DNA from: Tenacibaculum ovolyticum DSM 18103
Lineage (GTDB): Bacteria > Bacteroidota > Bacteroidia > Flavobacteriales > Flavobacteriaceae
DNA length: 64,000 nucleotides
Direction of reading: 5' to 3'
Assembly: GCF_000430545.1 (NCBI RefSeq)
Contig: NZ_KE387163.1
Coordinates: forward strand, 895,045-959,044
Part shown: piece after piece, positions 36,336 through 44,570 of the stretch
How positions within the stretch are numbered: position 1 is the stretch's first letter
Layout of the letters: each line of letters starts with the position of its first letter
Notes under the pieces: generated by a model
Databases searched by the model: none
Told to the model about the DNA's origin: nothing
The model's input: the letters and a program-made list of their open reading frames with translations, nothing else
Made by a program: the position numbers and the translations under genes

Positions 36336-39300
36336 ATGAATAAAAAACTACTACTAATCGGTATTCTACTTCTTTGTTTTGCAAGAAGTCATGCCCAAAC
36401 ACTTAATGAAACATCAGGTACCGGTTCTGGTGTAAGCATTACAAGTGGAGATTATAATACAATGTATGGAGACAGTACAGGTTCAGCTCTTACCTCAGCT
36501 CATTATACTACTTTTTTAGGATACAGAGCAGGAAGATTCAATACAACTTCTGAGAGTACATTTATAGGATATATGGCAGGATATTCTAATACAACAGGTT
36601 TTGATGCTACTTTTATAGGAATGGAAGCTGGTAAAAGTAATACAACAGGAGGTGATAATACTTTCATAGGAACAGAATCTGGTGAGTTTAATACAACGGG
36701 GTATGATAATACTTTCGTAGGAGAAGAATCAGGAACTAAAAATACAACAGGATATGAGAATGTTTTTATAGGTGAAGATGCGGGGTTTTCTAATACTACA
36801 GGATATAGAAATACATTTGTAGGAAATGAAGCTGGAATTTCATCAAATACAGGTTTTAGAAATACTGGTATTGGAGACGAAGCTTTATCTGATGTAGATG
36901 AAGGAGATCATAATACTGCAGTAGGTGATTCAGCAGGTACAGATGTAGGAGATGGGAGATGGAATACGATGATTGGAGCAGCTTCTGGTGTAGCCACAGA
37001 GTATGCTGATTATAATACATTTGTTGGAGGGATGTCTGGTTGGGATAATAACCGTACCAATAGTACAACGAATGCAAACAGAAATACCTATGTAGGTTTT
37101 CAGACAGGTTTTTCTAATAGAGAAGGGGAAGATAATGTAGGTATGGGAGCTTTTTCTGATTATAACAACACAAGACGCTATAGAACAACATTTATTGGTG
37201 CTGATATTGATGTAGATAATAATGATGTTATTATTATGGGATACAGTGGTTATAACAATGCTCAGTATAGTATTTCTATTGGTAATAACCATGATATGCG
37301 TGGTAATAATGCTGTTGGTATAGGAAATTCATTAAACATGAATGCTAATGCCGATTATTCAGTAGGTTTTGGAGATCTAACAAATATTTCACAATCGTAT
37401 GCTGTAGGTATCGGTAATAGTGTAGATATAGATAATAAACAATCTGTAGCTATTGGTTCTGGAGCTATTATTAAAAATGATGGAGCTATTGTTATTGGTT
37501 ACGGTGCAGCTTCAAATGACTTAATTGATAATACTGGAGGTGCATTAGATGCAACAAACAATATAGCATTAGGGTACAATGCTATTGTTAGTGGAGACAA
37601 CTCTGTAGCAATAGGTAATGCGGCTACAGCGGCACTTGCAAATACCATGGTTTTAGGTGGAGCTACCAATCCATTAAGTGTTGGTATTGGAACAGATACA
37701 CCAAATGCAAAAGCCTCATTAGATTTAACAGGAACTACTAAAGGTTTATTGTTAAATAGATTAACAACAGCACAAAGAACAACTTTGCAAACTGGTTTAA
37801 CAGCTTTAGAAAAAGGACTATTTGTTTATGACACTGATTTAAATGCTCCGTTTTCATGGAATGGAACTCAATGGGTTACATCTGAAGCTGACACAGATGC
37901 ACAAGATTTATCTTTAAGTACTAATACATTAAGCTTAACGAATGATGGAACTAGTGTAGATTTATCAGGGTATTTAGATAATACGGATGCGCAATCTATT
38001 TCATTAGCAACAAATACATTAGGTATTTCAGGAAATGCATCTACGGTAGATTTATCTGGATACTTAGATAACACAGATGCTCAATCACTTTCATTGGCAA
38101 CAAATACATTAGGTATTTCAGGTAATGCTGCTACAATAGATTTATCTGGATACTTAGACAACACAGATGCGCAATCACTTTCATTAGCAACAAATACATT
38201 AGGTATTTCAGGGAATGCTGCTACAATAGATTTATCTGGATACTTAGACAACACAGATGCTCAGGACTTATCTTTAAGTACTAATACATTAAGTTTAACG
38301 AATGATGGAACTAGTGTAGACTTATCAGGCTATTTAGATAATACGGATGCGCAATCACTTTCTTTAGCTACCAATACGTTAAGCATTTCTGGTAATGCAT
38401 CAACTATTGATTTATCAGGTTATTTGGATAATACCGATGCACAATCACTTTCGTTAGCAACAAATACATTAAGTATTTCAGGAAATGCATCAACTATTGA
38501 TTTATCAGGATATTTAGATAACACAGATGCACAAGATTTAAGTTTAACAACTAATACGTTAAGTTTAACGAATGATGGAACAAGTGTAGATTTATCAGGT
38601 TATTTGGATAATACAGATGCACAAAATTTATCATTAAGTAGTAATACATTAAGTTTAACGAATGATGCGACAAGTGTAGATTTATCAGGGTATTTAGATA
38701 ATACAGATGCACAATCAATTTCATTTTCAGGAACTACATTAAGTATAGCAAATGGAAATAGTGTTAATTTATCAGGATTACAAGATGGAACAGGGACTGA
38801 TTCACAAAATTTATCATTAAGTAGTAATACATTAAGTTTAACGAATGATGGAACTAGTGTAGATTTATCAGGGTATTTAGATAATACGGATGCGCAATCA
38901 CTTTCATTAGCTACCAACACATTAAGTATTTCTGGTAATGCTGCTACAATAGATTTATCTGGATATTTGGATAATACGGATGCTCAGGATTTAACACTTA
39001 ATACAACTTCTAATATCTTAAGTCTTACAAACGATACTACAACAATTGATTTATCTGCTTACAAGGACAATACAGACAATCAAAACCTTATTTTATCAGG
39101 TACAACTCTTAGTATTGCTAACGGTAACTCTGTTGATTTAGCTGATTTAGGTGGAGCTACAGGAACAGATAATCAAGACTTAACGGCAACTTTAACAGGT
39201 AATACATTACAAATTGATATTGAAAATGGGAACTCTATATCTGTTGACTTATCTCCTATTCTTGCGAATCAAGAAACTAAAATAAATGATTTAATTTCTA

Positions 39301-39620
39301 GGATCGAGAAAATTGAATCATGTGCTTGTAATGGTACTTTACCTTTACCTAAGGGTCTAAAAGCTAAACTTTTTCAGAATACTCCAAATCCTTATTCAAC
39401 TGAAACTAAAATACCTTTTATTATTCCTACCAATGTTACTAATGCCTATATTAAAATACATAATACTAATGGGCAATTAATTCAAAAGATAGTTTTAACG
39501 GAGCGAGGAGAAAATCATATTATTTTCGATAATGATTATTTATCTTCTGGAGTTTATATTTATTCACTGTATACAAATGGTGTAAGAATAGATTCTAAAA
39601 AAATGATTATTAAAAACTAA
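36336..39620 (+). CDS. T9SS-secreted repeat adhesin (YadA-head-like and 30-residue repeats)
   Basis: This 1094-aa surface protein has its signal peptide at 1-21 (MNKKLLLIGILLLCFARSHA). The first third has about a dozen 17-residue repeats of the form NTFIGxESGxxNTTGYD, then AVGIGNS/VAIG-type YadA-head-like repeats, a linker with VGIGTDTPNAKASLDL, and about fifteen tandem ~30-residue repeats (TDAQSLSLATNTLSISGN...). The C-terminus is a T9SS type A sorting domain (LFQNTPNPYSTETKIPF...GVYIYSLYTNG). It is probably displayed on the cell surface for adhesion or matrix formation. The frame also opens at 36288, but that 16-residue extension would precede the promoter box and bury the signal peptide, so 36336 is chosen. 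Confidence 0.85.
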   Translation: MNKKLLLIGILLLCFARSHAQTLNETSGTGSGVSITSGDYNTMYGDSTGSALTSAHYTTFLGYRAGRFNTTSESTFIGYMAGYSNTTGFDATFIGMEAGKSNTTGGDNTFIGTESGEFNTTGYDNTFVGEESGTKNTTGYENVFIGEDAGFSNTTGYRNTFVGNEAGISSNTGFRNTGIGDEALSDVDEGDHNTAVGDSAGTDVGDGRWNTMIGAASGVATEYADYNTFVGGMSGWDNNRTNSTTNANRNTYVGFQTGFSNREGEDNVGMGAFSDYNNTRRYRTTFIGADIDVDNNDVIIMGYSGYNNAQYSISIGNNHDMRGNNAVGIGNSLNMNANADYSVGFGDLTNISQSYAVGIGNSVDIDNKQSVAIGSGAIIKNDGAIVIGYGAASNDLIDNTGGALDATNNIALGYNAIVSGDNSVAIGNAATAALANTMVLGGATNPLSVGIGTDTPNAKASLDLTGTTKGLLLNRLTTAQRTTLQTGLTALEKGLFVYDTDLNAPFSWNGTQWVTSEADTDAQDLSLSTNTLSLTNDGTSVDLSGYLDNTDAQSISLATNTLGISGNASTVDLSGYLDNTDAQSLSLATNTLGISGNAATIDLSGYLDNTDAQSLSLATNTLGISGNAATIDLSGYLDNTDAQDLSLSTNTLSLTNDGTSVDLSGYLDNTDAQSLSLATNTLSISGNASTIDLSGYLDNTDAQSLSLATNTLSISGNASTIDLSGYLDNTDAQDLSLTTNTLSLTNDGTSVDLSGYLDNTDAQNLSLSSNTLSLTNDATSVDLSGYLDNTDAQSISFSGTTLSIANGNSVNLSGLQDGTGTDSQNLSLSSNTLSLTNDGTSVDLSGYLDNTDAQSLSLATNTLSISGNAATIDLSGYLDNTDAQDLTLNTTSNILSLTNDTTTIDLSAYKDNTDNQNLILSGTTLSIANGNSVDLADLGGATGTDNQDLTATLTGNTLQIDIENGNSISVDLSPILANQETKINDLISRIEKIESCACNGTLPLPKGLKAKLFQNTPNPYSTETKIPFIIPTNVTNAYIKIHNTNGQLIQKIVLTERGENHIIFDNDYLSSGVYIYSLYTNGVRIDSKKMIIKN
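37893..39164 (+). repeat. Tandem 90-bp coding repeats (units 1-14 of ~15)
   Basis: Units 1-9 are exactly 90 bp each (37893-38702). Later units are 93, 90, 90, 96 and 93 bp, and a divergent fifteenth begins at 39165. Two sub-types alternate (SLTNDGTSVDLSGYLDN and SISGNASTIDLSGYLDN). Units 3 and 4 encode the same peptide and are almost identical in DNA, a sign of recent duplication. Confidence 0.92.
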
Positions 39621-39636
39621 ATACTTCTTTAACTCT

Positions 39637-39678
39637 AAGCAAAAAGGTGCTGTTATTAATAACAGCACCTTTTTGCTT
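39637..39678. terminator. Bidirectional terminator between adhesin and DUF2461 gene
   Basis: A perfect 42-bp palindrome with core AAAAAGGTGCTGTTATT and its reverse complement, flanked by A and T runs. It serves both convergent genes. Confidence 0.9.
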
Positions 39679-39703
39679 TAACTATATATTATTCTAATAA
39701 ATA

Positions 39704-40375
39704 TTAAACTACACTTTCCCCATTCAAATTAGTAGTAAGTATATCACTCATTAAATTAAAATAAGGGCGAAGCGCTTTAAATGAAGCATTAACTTCATCT
39801 ACGAAATTTTTAGACATAACTTCCTTGTCTGTAAATTTACGAATAGCTATAAAACCTTTTTTTCTAATTAAATCTATTGACTTATGCTCTTTATCAAAAC
39901 CTTTAGGAGCCGTTTTTAACTCATCTCCCTCCAATTTACCATTAAAATACTTTACAAAACTGTCTTCAGATAAAACTTCACGAATTTCAGAATCGTCTAA
40001 CTCAAACTCTTTTCTAATACGAAATAAATCTTCTTTTTCAGGTTGCCAAAACCCACCTCCTAAAACAGTATTTCCAGGTTTTATCTGTAAAAAATACCCG
40101 CCTCTTAAATGTTTTCCATTTCTAGCATAAGAAACTGCAAAACGCGGATTATATGGTGTTTTATCTTTTGAAAAACGTACATCTCTATAAATTCGATATA
40201 CTTTTTGTTTCCCTATATCATCGTGTATTTCTAATTTTTGATGGATGTTTGAAAATAATTCTTTTGCATTAGTTAAACAAACATCATATTCCTTTTTATT
40301 CTCTGTAAACCAGTCACGATCATTATTTTCATTTAAGTTTTTTAAAAATTGAAAAGTTGATTTTTCTAATTGCAT
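39704..40375 (-). CDS. DUF2461 family protein
   Basis: This 223-aa cytoplasmic protein has the DUF2461 pattern: TFQFLKNLNENNDRDWFTENKKEYD at the N-terminus, the conserved KVYRIYRDVRFSKDKTPYNPRFAVSYAR in the middle and GGYFLQIKPGNTVLGGGFWQPE after it. The family is widespread and uncharacterised. It is a single minus-strand gene sharing a bidirectional terminator with the adhesin gene. Confidence 0.9.
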   Translation of the reverse strand: MQLEKSTFQFLKNLNENNDRDWFTENKKEYDVCLTNAKELFSNIHQKLEIHDDIGKQKVYRIYRDVRFSKDKTPYNPRFAVSYARNGKHLRGGYFLQIKPGNTVLGGGFWQPEKEDLFRIRKEFELDDSEIREVLSEDSFVKYFNGKLEGDELKTAPKGFDKEHKSIDLIRKKGFIAIRKFTDKEVMSKNFVDEVNASFKALRPYFNLMSDILTTNLNGESVV

Positions 40376-40471
40376 TACTATTGAATTTTAGGAAGTGAAA
40401 GATACTAATTTTAGCCCAATAACAATATCCATTAATTTTTTATAACTACATGAAATCGTATATTAATAAAC

Positions 40472-41293
40472 CTACTTTTTCTTATTTTTTGAAATTAATA
40501 AAATCCCTGATACTACAATTATAATCCCTACAACTTGTAGAATCGTTATAGTTTCATTTAAAAAAATAACCGCTAGTATAATTGTTGATACTGGTCCTAC
40601 TCCTGCAACAATAGCAAAATTTGATGAATTGATTAACTTTATGGAAATTGAAACTAAAAATGAAGGAATAACAGTCGCAAAAACGGCTATAAGAAAACCT
40701 AAAAGATATACCTCCCATGAAAAACTAAAAATATTTACATTTGAAATAATTCCAAAATGGATAAAAACACAAATACATGATACCAACATTGCATATGCTG
40801 TAAAACGCATAACTCCAAACTTTGGAATTAACCAACCACTTCCTACTAAATAAGATGCATATGTTATTGCACTTAACAACACAAAAAAGCCTCCTATATA
40901 AGTATTATTACCTGAAATACTTACCTCGCTTCCAAATGTAATTAATATACCCAAATAAGTTATAAAAATTGCCAATTGTTGTTTTTTACTTATACGGTGT
41001 TTAAAAAACAACCTATTAAATAACAATACTATTGTTGGGTATATAAATAAGATAATACGTTCTAAACTAGCTTTGATATACGTTAACCCTACAAAATCAA
41101 AAAAACTAGCCAAATAATAACCTACAAAACCAAAAAGAAATACCCACAAGTAATCATTTTTAGTATTCGGTATTTCTTTATTTTCATTTCTAAAATAATA
41201 TGCTATGACTATGTAAAAAGGAAATGAAAAAAGCATACGTAACAATAAAGCACTAATAGCATCTACATCATATTTATAAACTAGTTTTACCAT
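40472..41293 (-). CDS. EamA/DMT superfamily transporter, 5' end displaced by frameshift
   Basis: This 273-aa inner-membrane protein retains two EamA repeats (about 1-120 and 135-270) with roughly nine membrane segments, as in drug/metabolite exporters. The listed ATG falls late in the first membrane helix. Upstream the same frame encodes most of a normal first helix (GVLLGILGIVLFSSKAV) but has no ATG, GTG or TTG and ends at a stop. The natural start, ATG at 41370, is in the other frame. One missing base in a run of six A/T at 41348-41353 would explain this. It may be a recent pseudogene, a phase-variable gene or a sequencing error. The substrate is unknown. Confidence 0.75.
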   Translation of the reverse strand: MVKLVYKYDVDAISALLLRMLFSFPFYIVIAYYFRNENKEIPNTKNDYLWVFLFGFVGYYLASFFDFVGLTYIKASLERIILFIYPTIVLLFNRLFFKHRISKKQQLAIFITYLGILITFGSEVSISGNNTYIGGFFVLLSAITYASYLVGSGWLIPKFGVMRFTAYAMLVSCICVFIHFGIISNVNIFSFSWEVYLLGFLIAVFATVIPSFLVSISIKLINSSNFAIVAGVGPVSTIILAVIFLNETITILQVVGIIIVVSGILLISKNKKK

Positions 41294-41370
41294 TACAGCT
41301 TTAGATGAAAATAAAACGATTCCTAAAATACCTAGTAATACACCTCTAAAAAATTGTTTTTATTTCTCAT
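41294..41370 (-). other. Displaced first segment of the DMT transporter gene
   Basis: Reading from ATG at 41370 gives MRNKNNFL and then leaves the transporter frame. Adding one base to the T6 run (41348-41353) gives MRNKNNFFRGVLLGILGIVL, a normal DMT N-terminus that continues into the open frame. A TATGTTTG box (minus 41375-41382) lies only 4 bp before this ATG, so the transcript may be nearly leaderless. Confidence 0.65.
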
Positions 41371-41507
41371 CAGGCAAACATAGTATTACTTCTCTTTATT
41401 AGAAGAAATTAAACCCTCTATCTTACGATAGCCAATTATACAAAAACGTATTAACACAAGACATAACCCACTATAAAAAAACATATTAAAGCTATTATCA
41501 TGAATAA

Positions 41508-41544
41508 AAAACGTCATATCGAAGTTATATCGATATGACGTTTT
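41508..41544 (-). terminator. Terminator after ychF
   Basis: 15-bp perfect stem AAAACGTCATATCGA/TCGATATGACGTTTT with a 7-nt loop, followed by T on the minus strand, 28 bp after the ychF stop. Confidence 0.88.
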
Positions 41545-41572
41545 AATTTATTTTAAAAACTAGTAAACCTAA

Positions 41573-42664
41573 TTACACATTAAATCTAAAGTTCATAATA
41601 TCACCGTCTTGTACGATGTACTCTTTTCCTTCAACACCTAATTTACCTGCTTCTTTTACTTTTTGTTCACCACCTAAAGTAGTATAATCTTCGTACTTTG
41701 TTACTTCTGCACGAATGAACCCTTTTTCAAAATCGGTATGAATAACTCCAGCTGCTTGTGGTGCAGTATCACCTATATTAATAGTCCAAGCTCTTACCTC
41801 TTTTACACCAACTGTAAAATAAGTTTGTAAGTTTAATAATTTATAAGCCGCTCTAATTAAAACAGAAGCTCCTGCTTCTTTTAATCCAATATCAGCTAAA
41901 AACATTTCACGCTCTTCATAATCATCTAACTCAGTAATATCAGCTTCTGTACCAACTGCTAAAACAATTACCTCAGCATTTTCGTTCTTTACAGCTTCTT
42001 TAACAGCATTTACATAATCGTTACCTGTTACCGCAGCTCCTTCATCTACATTACAAACGTATAATACTGGCTTTGCTGTAATAAATTGTAATGACTTAAC
42101 TATTTCATCATCCTTTTCAGAAAATTCAATTGCTCTTACAGAAACTCCACTTAATAAAGTCTCCTCAATCTTTAATAAAATTTCTAATTCAATTTGAGCT
42201 TCTTTATTTCCAGTTTTAGCTGTTCTTTTTACACGCTCTAAACGTTTTTGAACAGTCTCTAAATCTTTTAACTGTAATTCAATATCAATTGTTTCTTTAT
42301 CTCTTACGGGATCTACCGAAGCATCTACATGAATAATATTATCATTATCAAAACAACGTAATACATGAATAATCGCATCTGTTTCACGAATATTTGCTAA
42401 AAATTGGTTTCCTAAACCTTCACCTTTACTTGCTCCTTTTACCAATCCTGCAATATCAACAATTTCAACTGTTGCTGGCATTACTCTTTCAGGATTAACC
42501 ATACCTTCTAAAACCTGAATTCTAGGATCAGGTACATTTACAACACCTATGTTTGGCTCAATAGTACAAAACGGAAAGTTTGCACTTTGTGCTTTTGCAT
42601 TTGATAAACAATTAAATAATGTTGATTTTCCTACATTTGGTAACCCTACAATTCCTGCTTTCAT
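41573..42664 (-). CDS. ychF: Redox-regulated ATPase YchF (OLA1 family)
   Basis: This 363-aa TRAFAC-class P-loop protein has G1 at 7-15 (GLPNVGKST), DIAGLVKGASKGEGLGNQFL (G3) and the altered G4 typical of YchF (NVDE, in place of NKxD), which explains its preference for ATP. The C-terminal TGS-like domain carries FTVGVKEVRAWTINIGDTAPQAAGVIHTDFEKGFIRAEV. It associates with ribosomes and affects stress responses in other bacteria. It is a single minus-strand gene with its own terminator. Confidence 0.97.
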   Translation of the reverse strand: MKAGIVGLPNVGKSTLFNCLSNAKAQSANFPFCTIEPNIGVVNVPDPRIQVLEGMVNPERVMPATVEIVDIAGLVKGASKGEGLGNQFLANIRETDAIIHVLRCFDNDNIIHVDASVDPVRDKETIDIELQLKDLETVQKRLERVKRTAKTGNKEAQIELEILLKIEETLLSGVSVRAIEFSEKDDEIVKSLQFITAKPVLYVCNVDEGAAVTGNDYVNAVKEAVKNENAEVIVLAVGTEADITELDDYEEREMFLADIGLKEAGASVLIRAAYKLLNLQTYFTVGVKEVRAWTINIGDTAPQAAGVIHTDFEKGFIRAEVTKYEDYTTLGGEQKVKEAGKLGVEGKEYIVQDGDIMNFRFNV

Positions 42665-42830
42665 TCTATTCTTTTATTGAAAAATTTGCGAGTGCAAATA
42701 TAATGTTTTGCTTTGAATTTTAGTCGTTTATTTCATGTTCAATTATATTTAACAAAAAGGAAATAAAAAAACATTTAAATATTTTTTACTATATTTCAAA
42801 AACATTTAAACAAAACATTCGCTTTTCTTT

Positions 42831-43397
42831 ATGAAAAAACTGTCTGATGAAATTTTATGGAAATCCTTAAAAGAGGGCGATTTAAAAGCTTTTGGAGCCC
42901 TTTTTAAAAACTATTATTCTAGTTTATTTAATTATGGATTAAAAATTTCAGGTAACAAAACAGTTACTGAAGATTCTCTTCAAGATTTTTTCATGTATAT
43001 TTATGAACATCGAGAAAACTTAAGCGATTTAAATCATATTGCGCCATATTTATTTACTTCTTACAGAAGATTTATTATTAAAATTCTTCAAAAAAATCAA
43101 AAAACAAAAATGGTACGTGACATTAACGAAAATATTGTTGATATTCACTTTACTCCTGAAGAACTTATTACCCATCAAGAATCAACTACTTTTAGAAACA
43201 AAAACTTAACTACTTTATTAAATAAACTTCCCAAAAGACAACGTGAAGTTTTATATTTAAAATATAATTGTAATCTTAAAACTCAAGAAATAGCCGATGT
43301 AATGGATATCAACTACCAGAGCGTAGTAAACAATATACATAAAGCAATAAAAGGCTTAAGAGAAGAAATTAAAGTATTACAATTATTTAATTCTTAA
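42831..43397 (+). CDS. FecI-type ECF RNA polymerase sigma factor
   Basis: This 188-aa sigma-70 family protein has region 2 at about 15-85 (LKAFGALFKNYYSSLFNYGLKIS...TEDSLQDFFMYIYEHRENL) and region 4 at about 125-178 (LTTLLNKLPKRQREVLYLKYNCNLKTQEIADVMDINYQSVVNNIHKAIKGL). It is followed by a FecR anti-sigma gene and a TonB receptor with an N-terminal signalling domain, the classical trans-envelope signalling set that switches on uptake genes when a ligand binds the receptor. Confidence 0.93.
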   Translation: MKKLSDEILWKSLKEGDLKAFGALFKNYYSSLFNYGLKISGNKTVTEDSLQDFFMYIYEHRENLSDLNHIAPYLFTSYRRFIIKILQKNQKTKMVRDINENIVDIHFTPEELITHQESTTFRNKNLTTLLNKLPKRQREVLYLKYNCNLKTQEIADVMDINYQSVVNNIHKAIKGLREEIKVLQLFNS

Positions 43398-43475
43398 ATT
43401 CGCCAACTTAAAAGAGTATATATTATAATTTAAGTACTTATAACGATATAAGCATACGTTTTCCCTACATTAATA

Positions 43476-44465
43476 ATGACGAATAAAATATACAATAACA
43501 TTAACGACTTTTTAAACGATACCTCTTTTAAAAATTGGGCGTTAAATACAAAATTGAGCGATGTATCTTTTTGGAATTATTGGTTAGAAAACAACCTTGA
43601 TAAAAAAGAGCTTGTTAAAGAAGCAAAAGATATTATTATTGGTATCCAATTTAAAGAAAGTCTTATTCCTGAAGAAAAAATAAATCTAGAATGGAGTGCT
43701 TTTGAGAAAAGAATTTTAGAAAAACAAAAAACACCTAAAAAAGTTTCTTTCAACAAAGGTAAATGGATTGGAATTGCAGCAACGATTGCTTTGTTTATAT
43801 CTATTGGGTTTTATGCTTTTAATAATACAACTACAACATATACAACCGGTTTTGGAGAAACATTAAATTTAAAACTTCAAGACGGAAGTACTGTTACCTT
43901 AAATGCTAATTCAACCCTTTCTTATTCAAAAGATAACTCTAGGAAAGTTTGGTTAAAAGGTGAAGCATATTTTCAAGTAAATAAAAAAAAATCTACAAAC
44001 GCTAAATTTTGGGTACTTACAAACGACCTAAAAGTTGAAGTTTATGGTACTATGTTTAATGTAAACTCTAGAAAAGAAAAAACTCAAGTTTTCTTAGAAG
44101 AAGGTAATATTTGGCTATCATTAAAAAATGGAAAATCAAAAAAAATGCTTCCTGGTGATTTTATCTCTTTCTCTGCAAAACAAAATAAAATTTTAGAAGA
44201 TCACACCAAAGTAGTAGCTACAGAAAAAACTTCTTGGAAAAACGGTACCCTAACTTTTAATAATGCCACATTAATTAATGCGTTAAAAAAAGTTACAGAA
44301 ACCTACGGTTATAAAATTGTCTTTAAAAACAAAAAAATTAAGAACACCTTAATTACAGGAACAGTACCAACTACGAACTTAAATATTTGTTTAAAAGCTA
44401 TAGAAAAGTCTGCTAATGTTATAATTACAAAAGAAAACACTAAATTAGTTGTTTCTAAAAAATAA
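43476..44465 (+). CDS. FecR family anti-sigma factor
   Basis: This 329-aa single-pass inner-membrane protein has a cytoplasmic N-terminus that would hold the sigma factor (1-95), a membrane helix at 97-115 (WIGIAATIALFISIGFYAF), a periplasmic FecR domain (about 122-220: TGFGETLNLKLQDGSTVTLNANSTLSY...VWLKGEAYFQV) and a C-terminal DUF4974 domain (about 250-327) related to STN/TonB short domains. It carries the signal from the outer-membrane receptor to the FecI sigma encoded upstream. Confidence 0.94.
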   Translation: MTNKIYNNINDFLNDTSFKNWALNTKLSDVSFWNYWLENNLDKKELVKEAKDIIIGIQFKESLIPEEKINLEWSAFEKRILEKQKTPKKVSFNKGKWIGIAATIALFISIGFYAFNNTTTTYTTGFGETLNLKLQDGSTVTLNANSTLSYSKDNSRKVWLKGEAYFQVNKKKSTNAKFWVLTNDLKVEVYGTMFNVNSRKEKTQVFLEEGNIWLSLKNGKSKKMLPGDFISFSAKQNKILEDHTKVVATEKTSWKNGTLTFNNATLINALKKVTETYGYKIVFKNKKIKNTLITGTVPTTNLNICLKAIEKSANVIITKENTKLVVSKK

Positions 44466-44570
44466 TTTACACAGTTCATCAAACTATTAAAACTACTAAA
44501 AAGCCGCTCTTCATCTAACATAATTATCTTTGGATTCTTATGCTTTTTTACTACAGTACATAGTCAGGTC

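Noticed and set aside
36856..37292. Minus-strand reading frames under the adhesin repeats, also at 37868-38074 and 38600-38920
   Set aside because: They are low-complexity products of repeat periodicity read on the other strand.
37893..39164. Regular repeats as a CRISPR array
   Set aside because: The repeats are 90 bp, continuous and in frame within a coding sequence, with no unique spacers and no cas genes.
36336..39620. Phage tail fibre
   Set aside because: No phage genes are nearby, and the protein has a signal peptide and a T9SS sorting domain.
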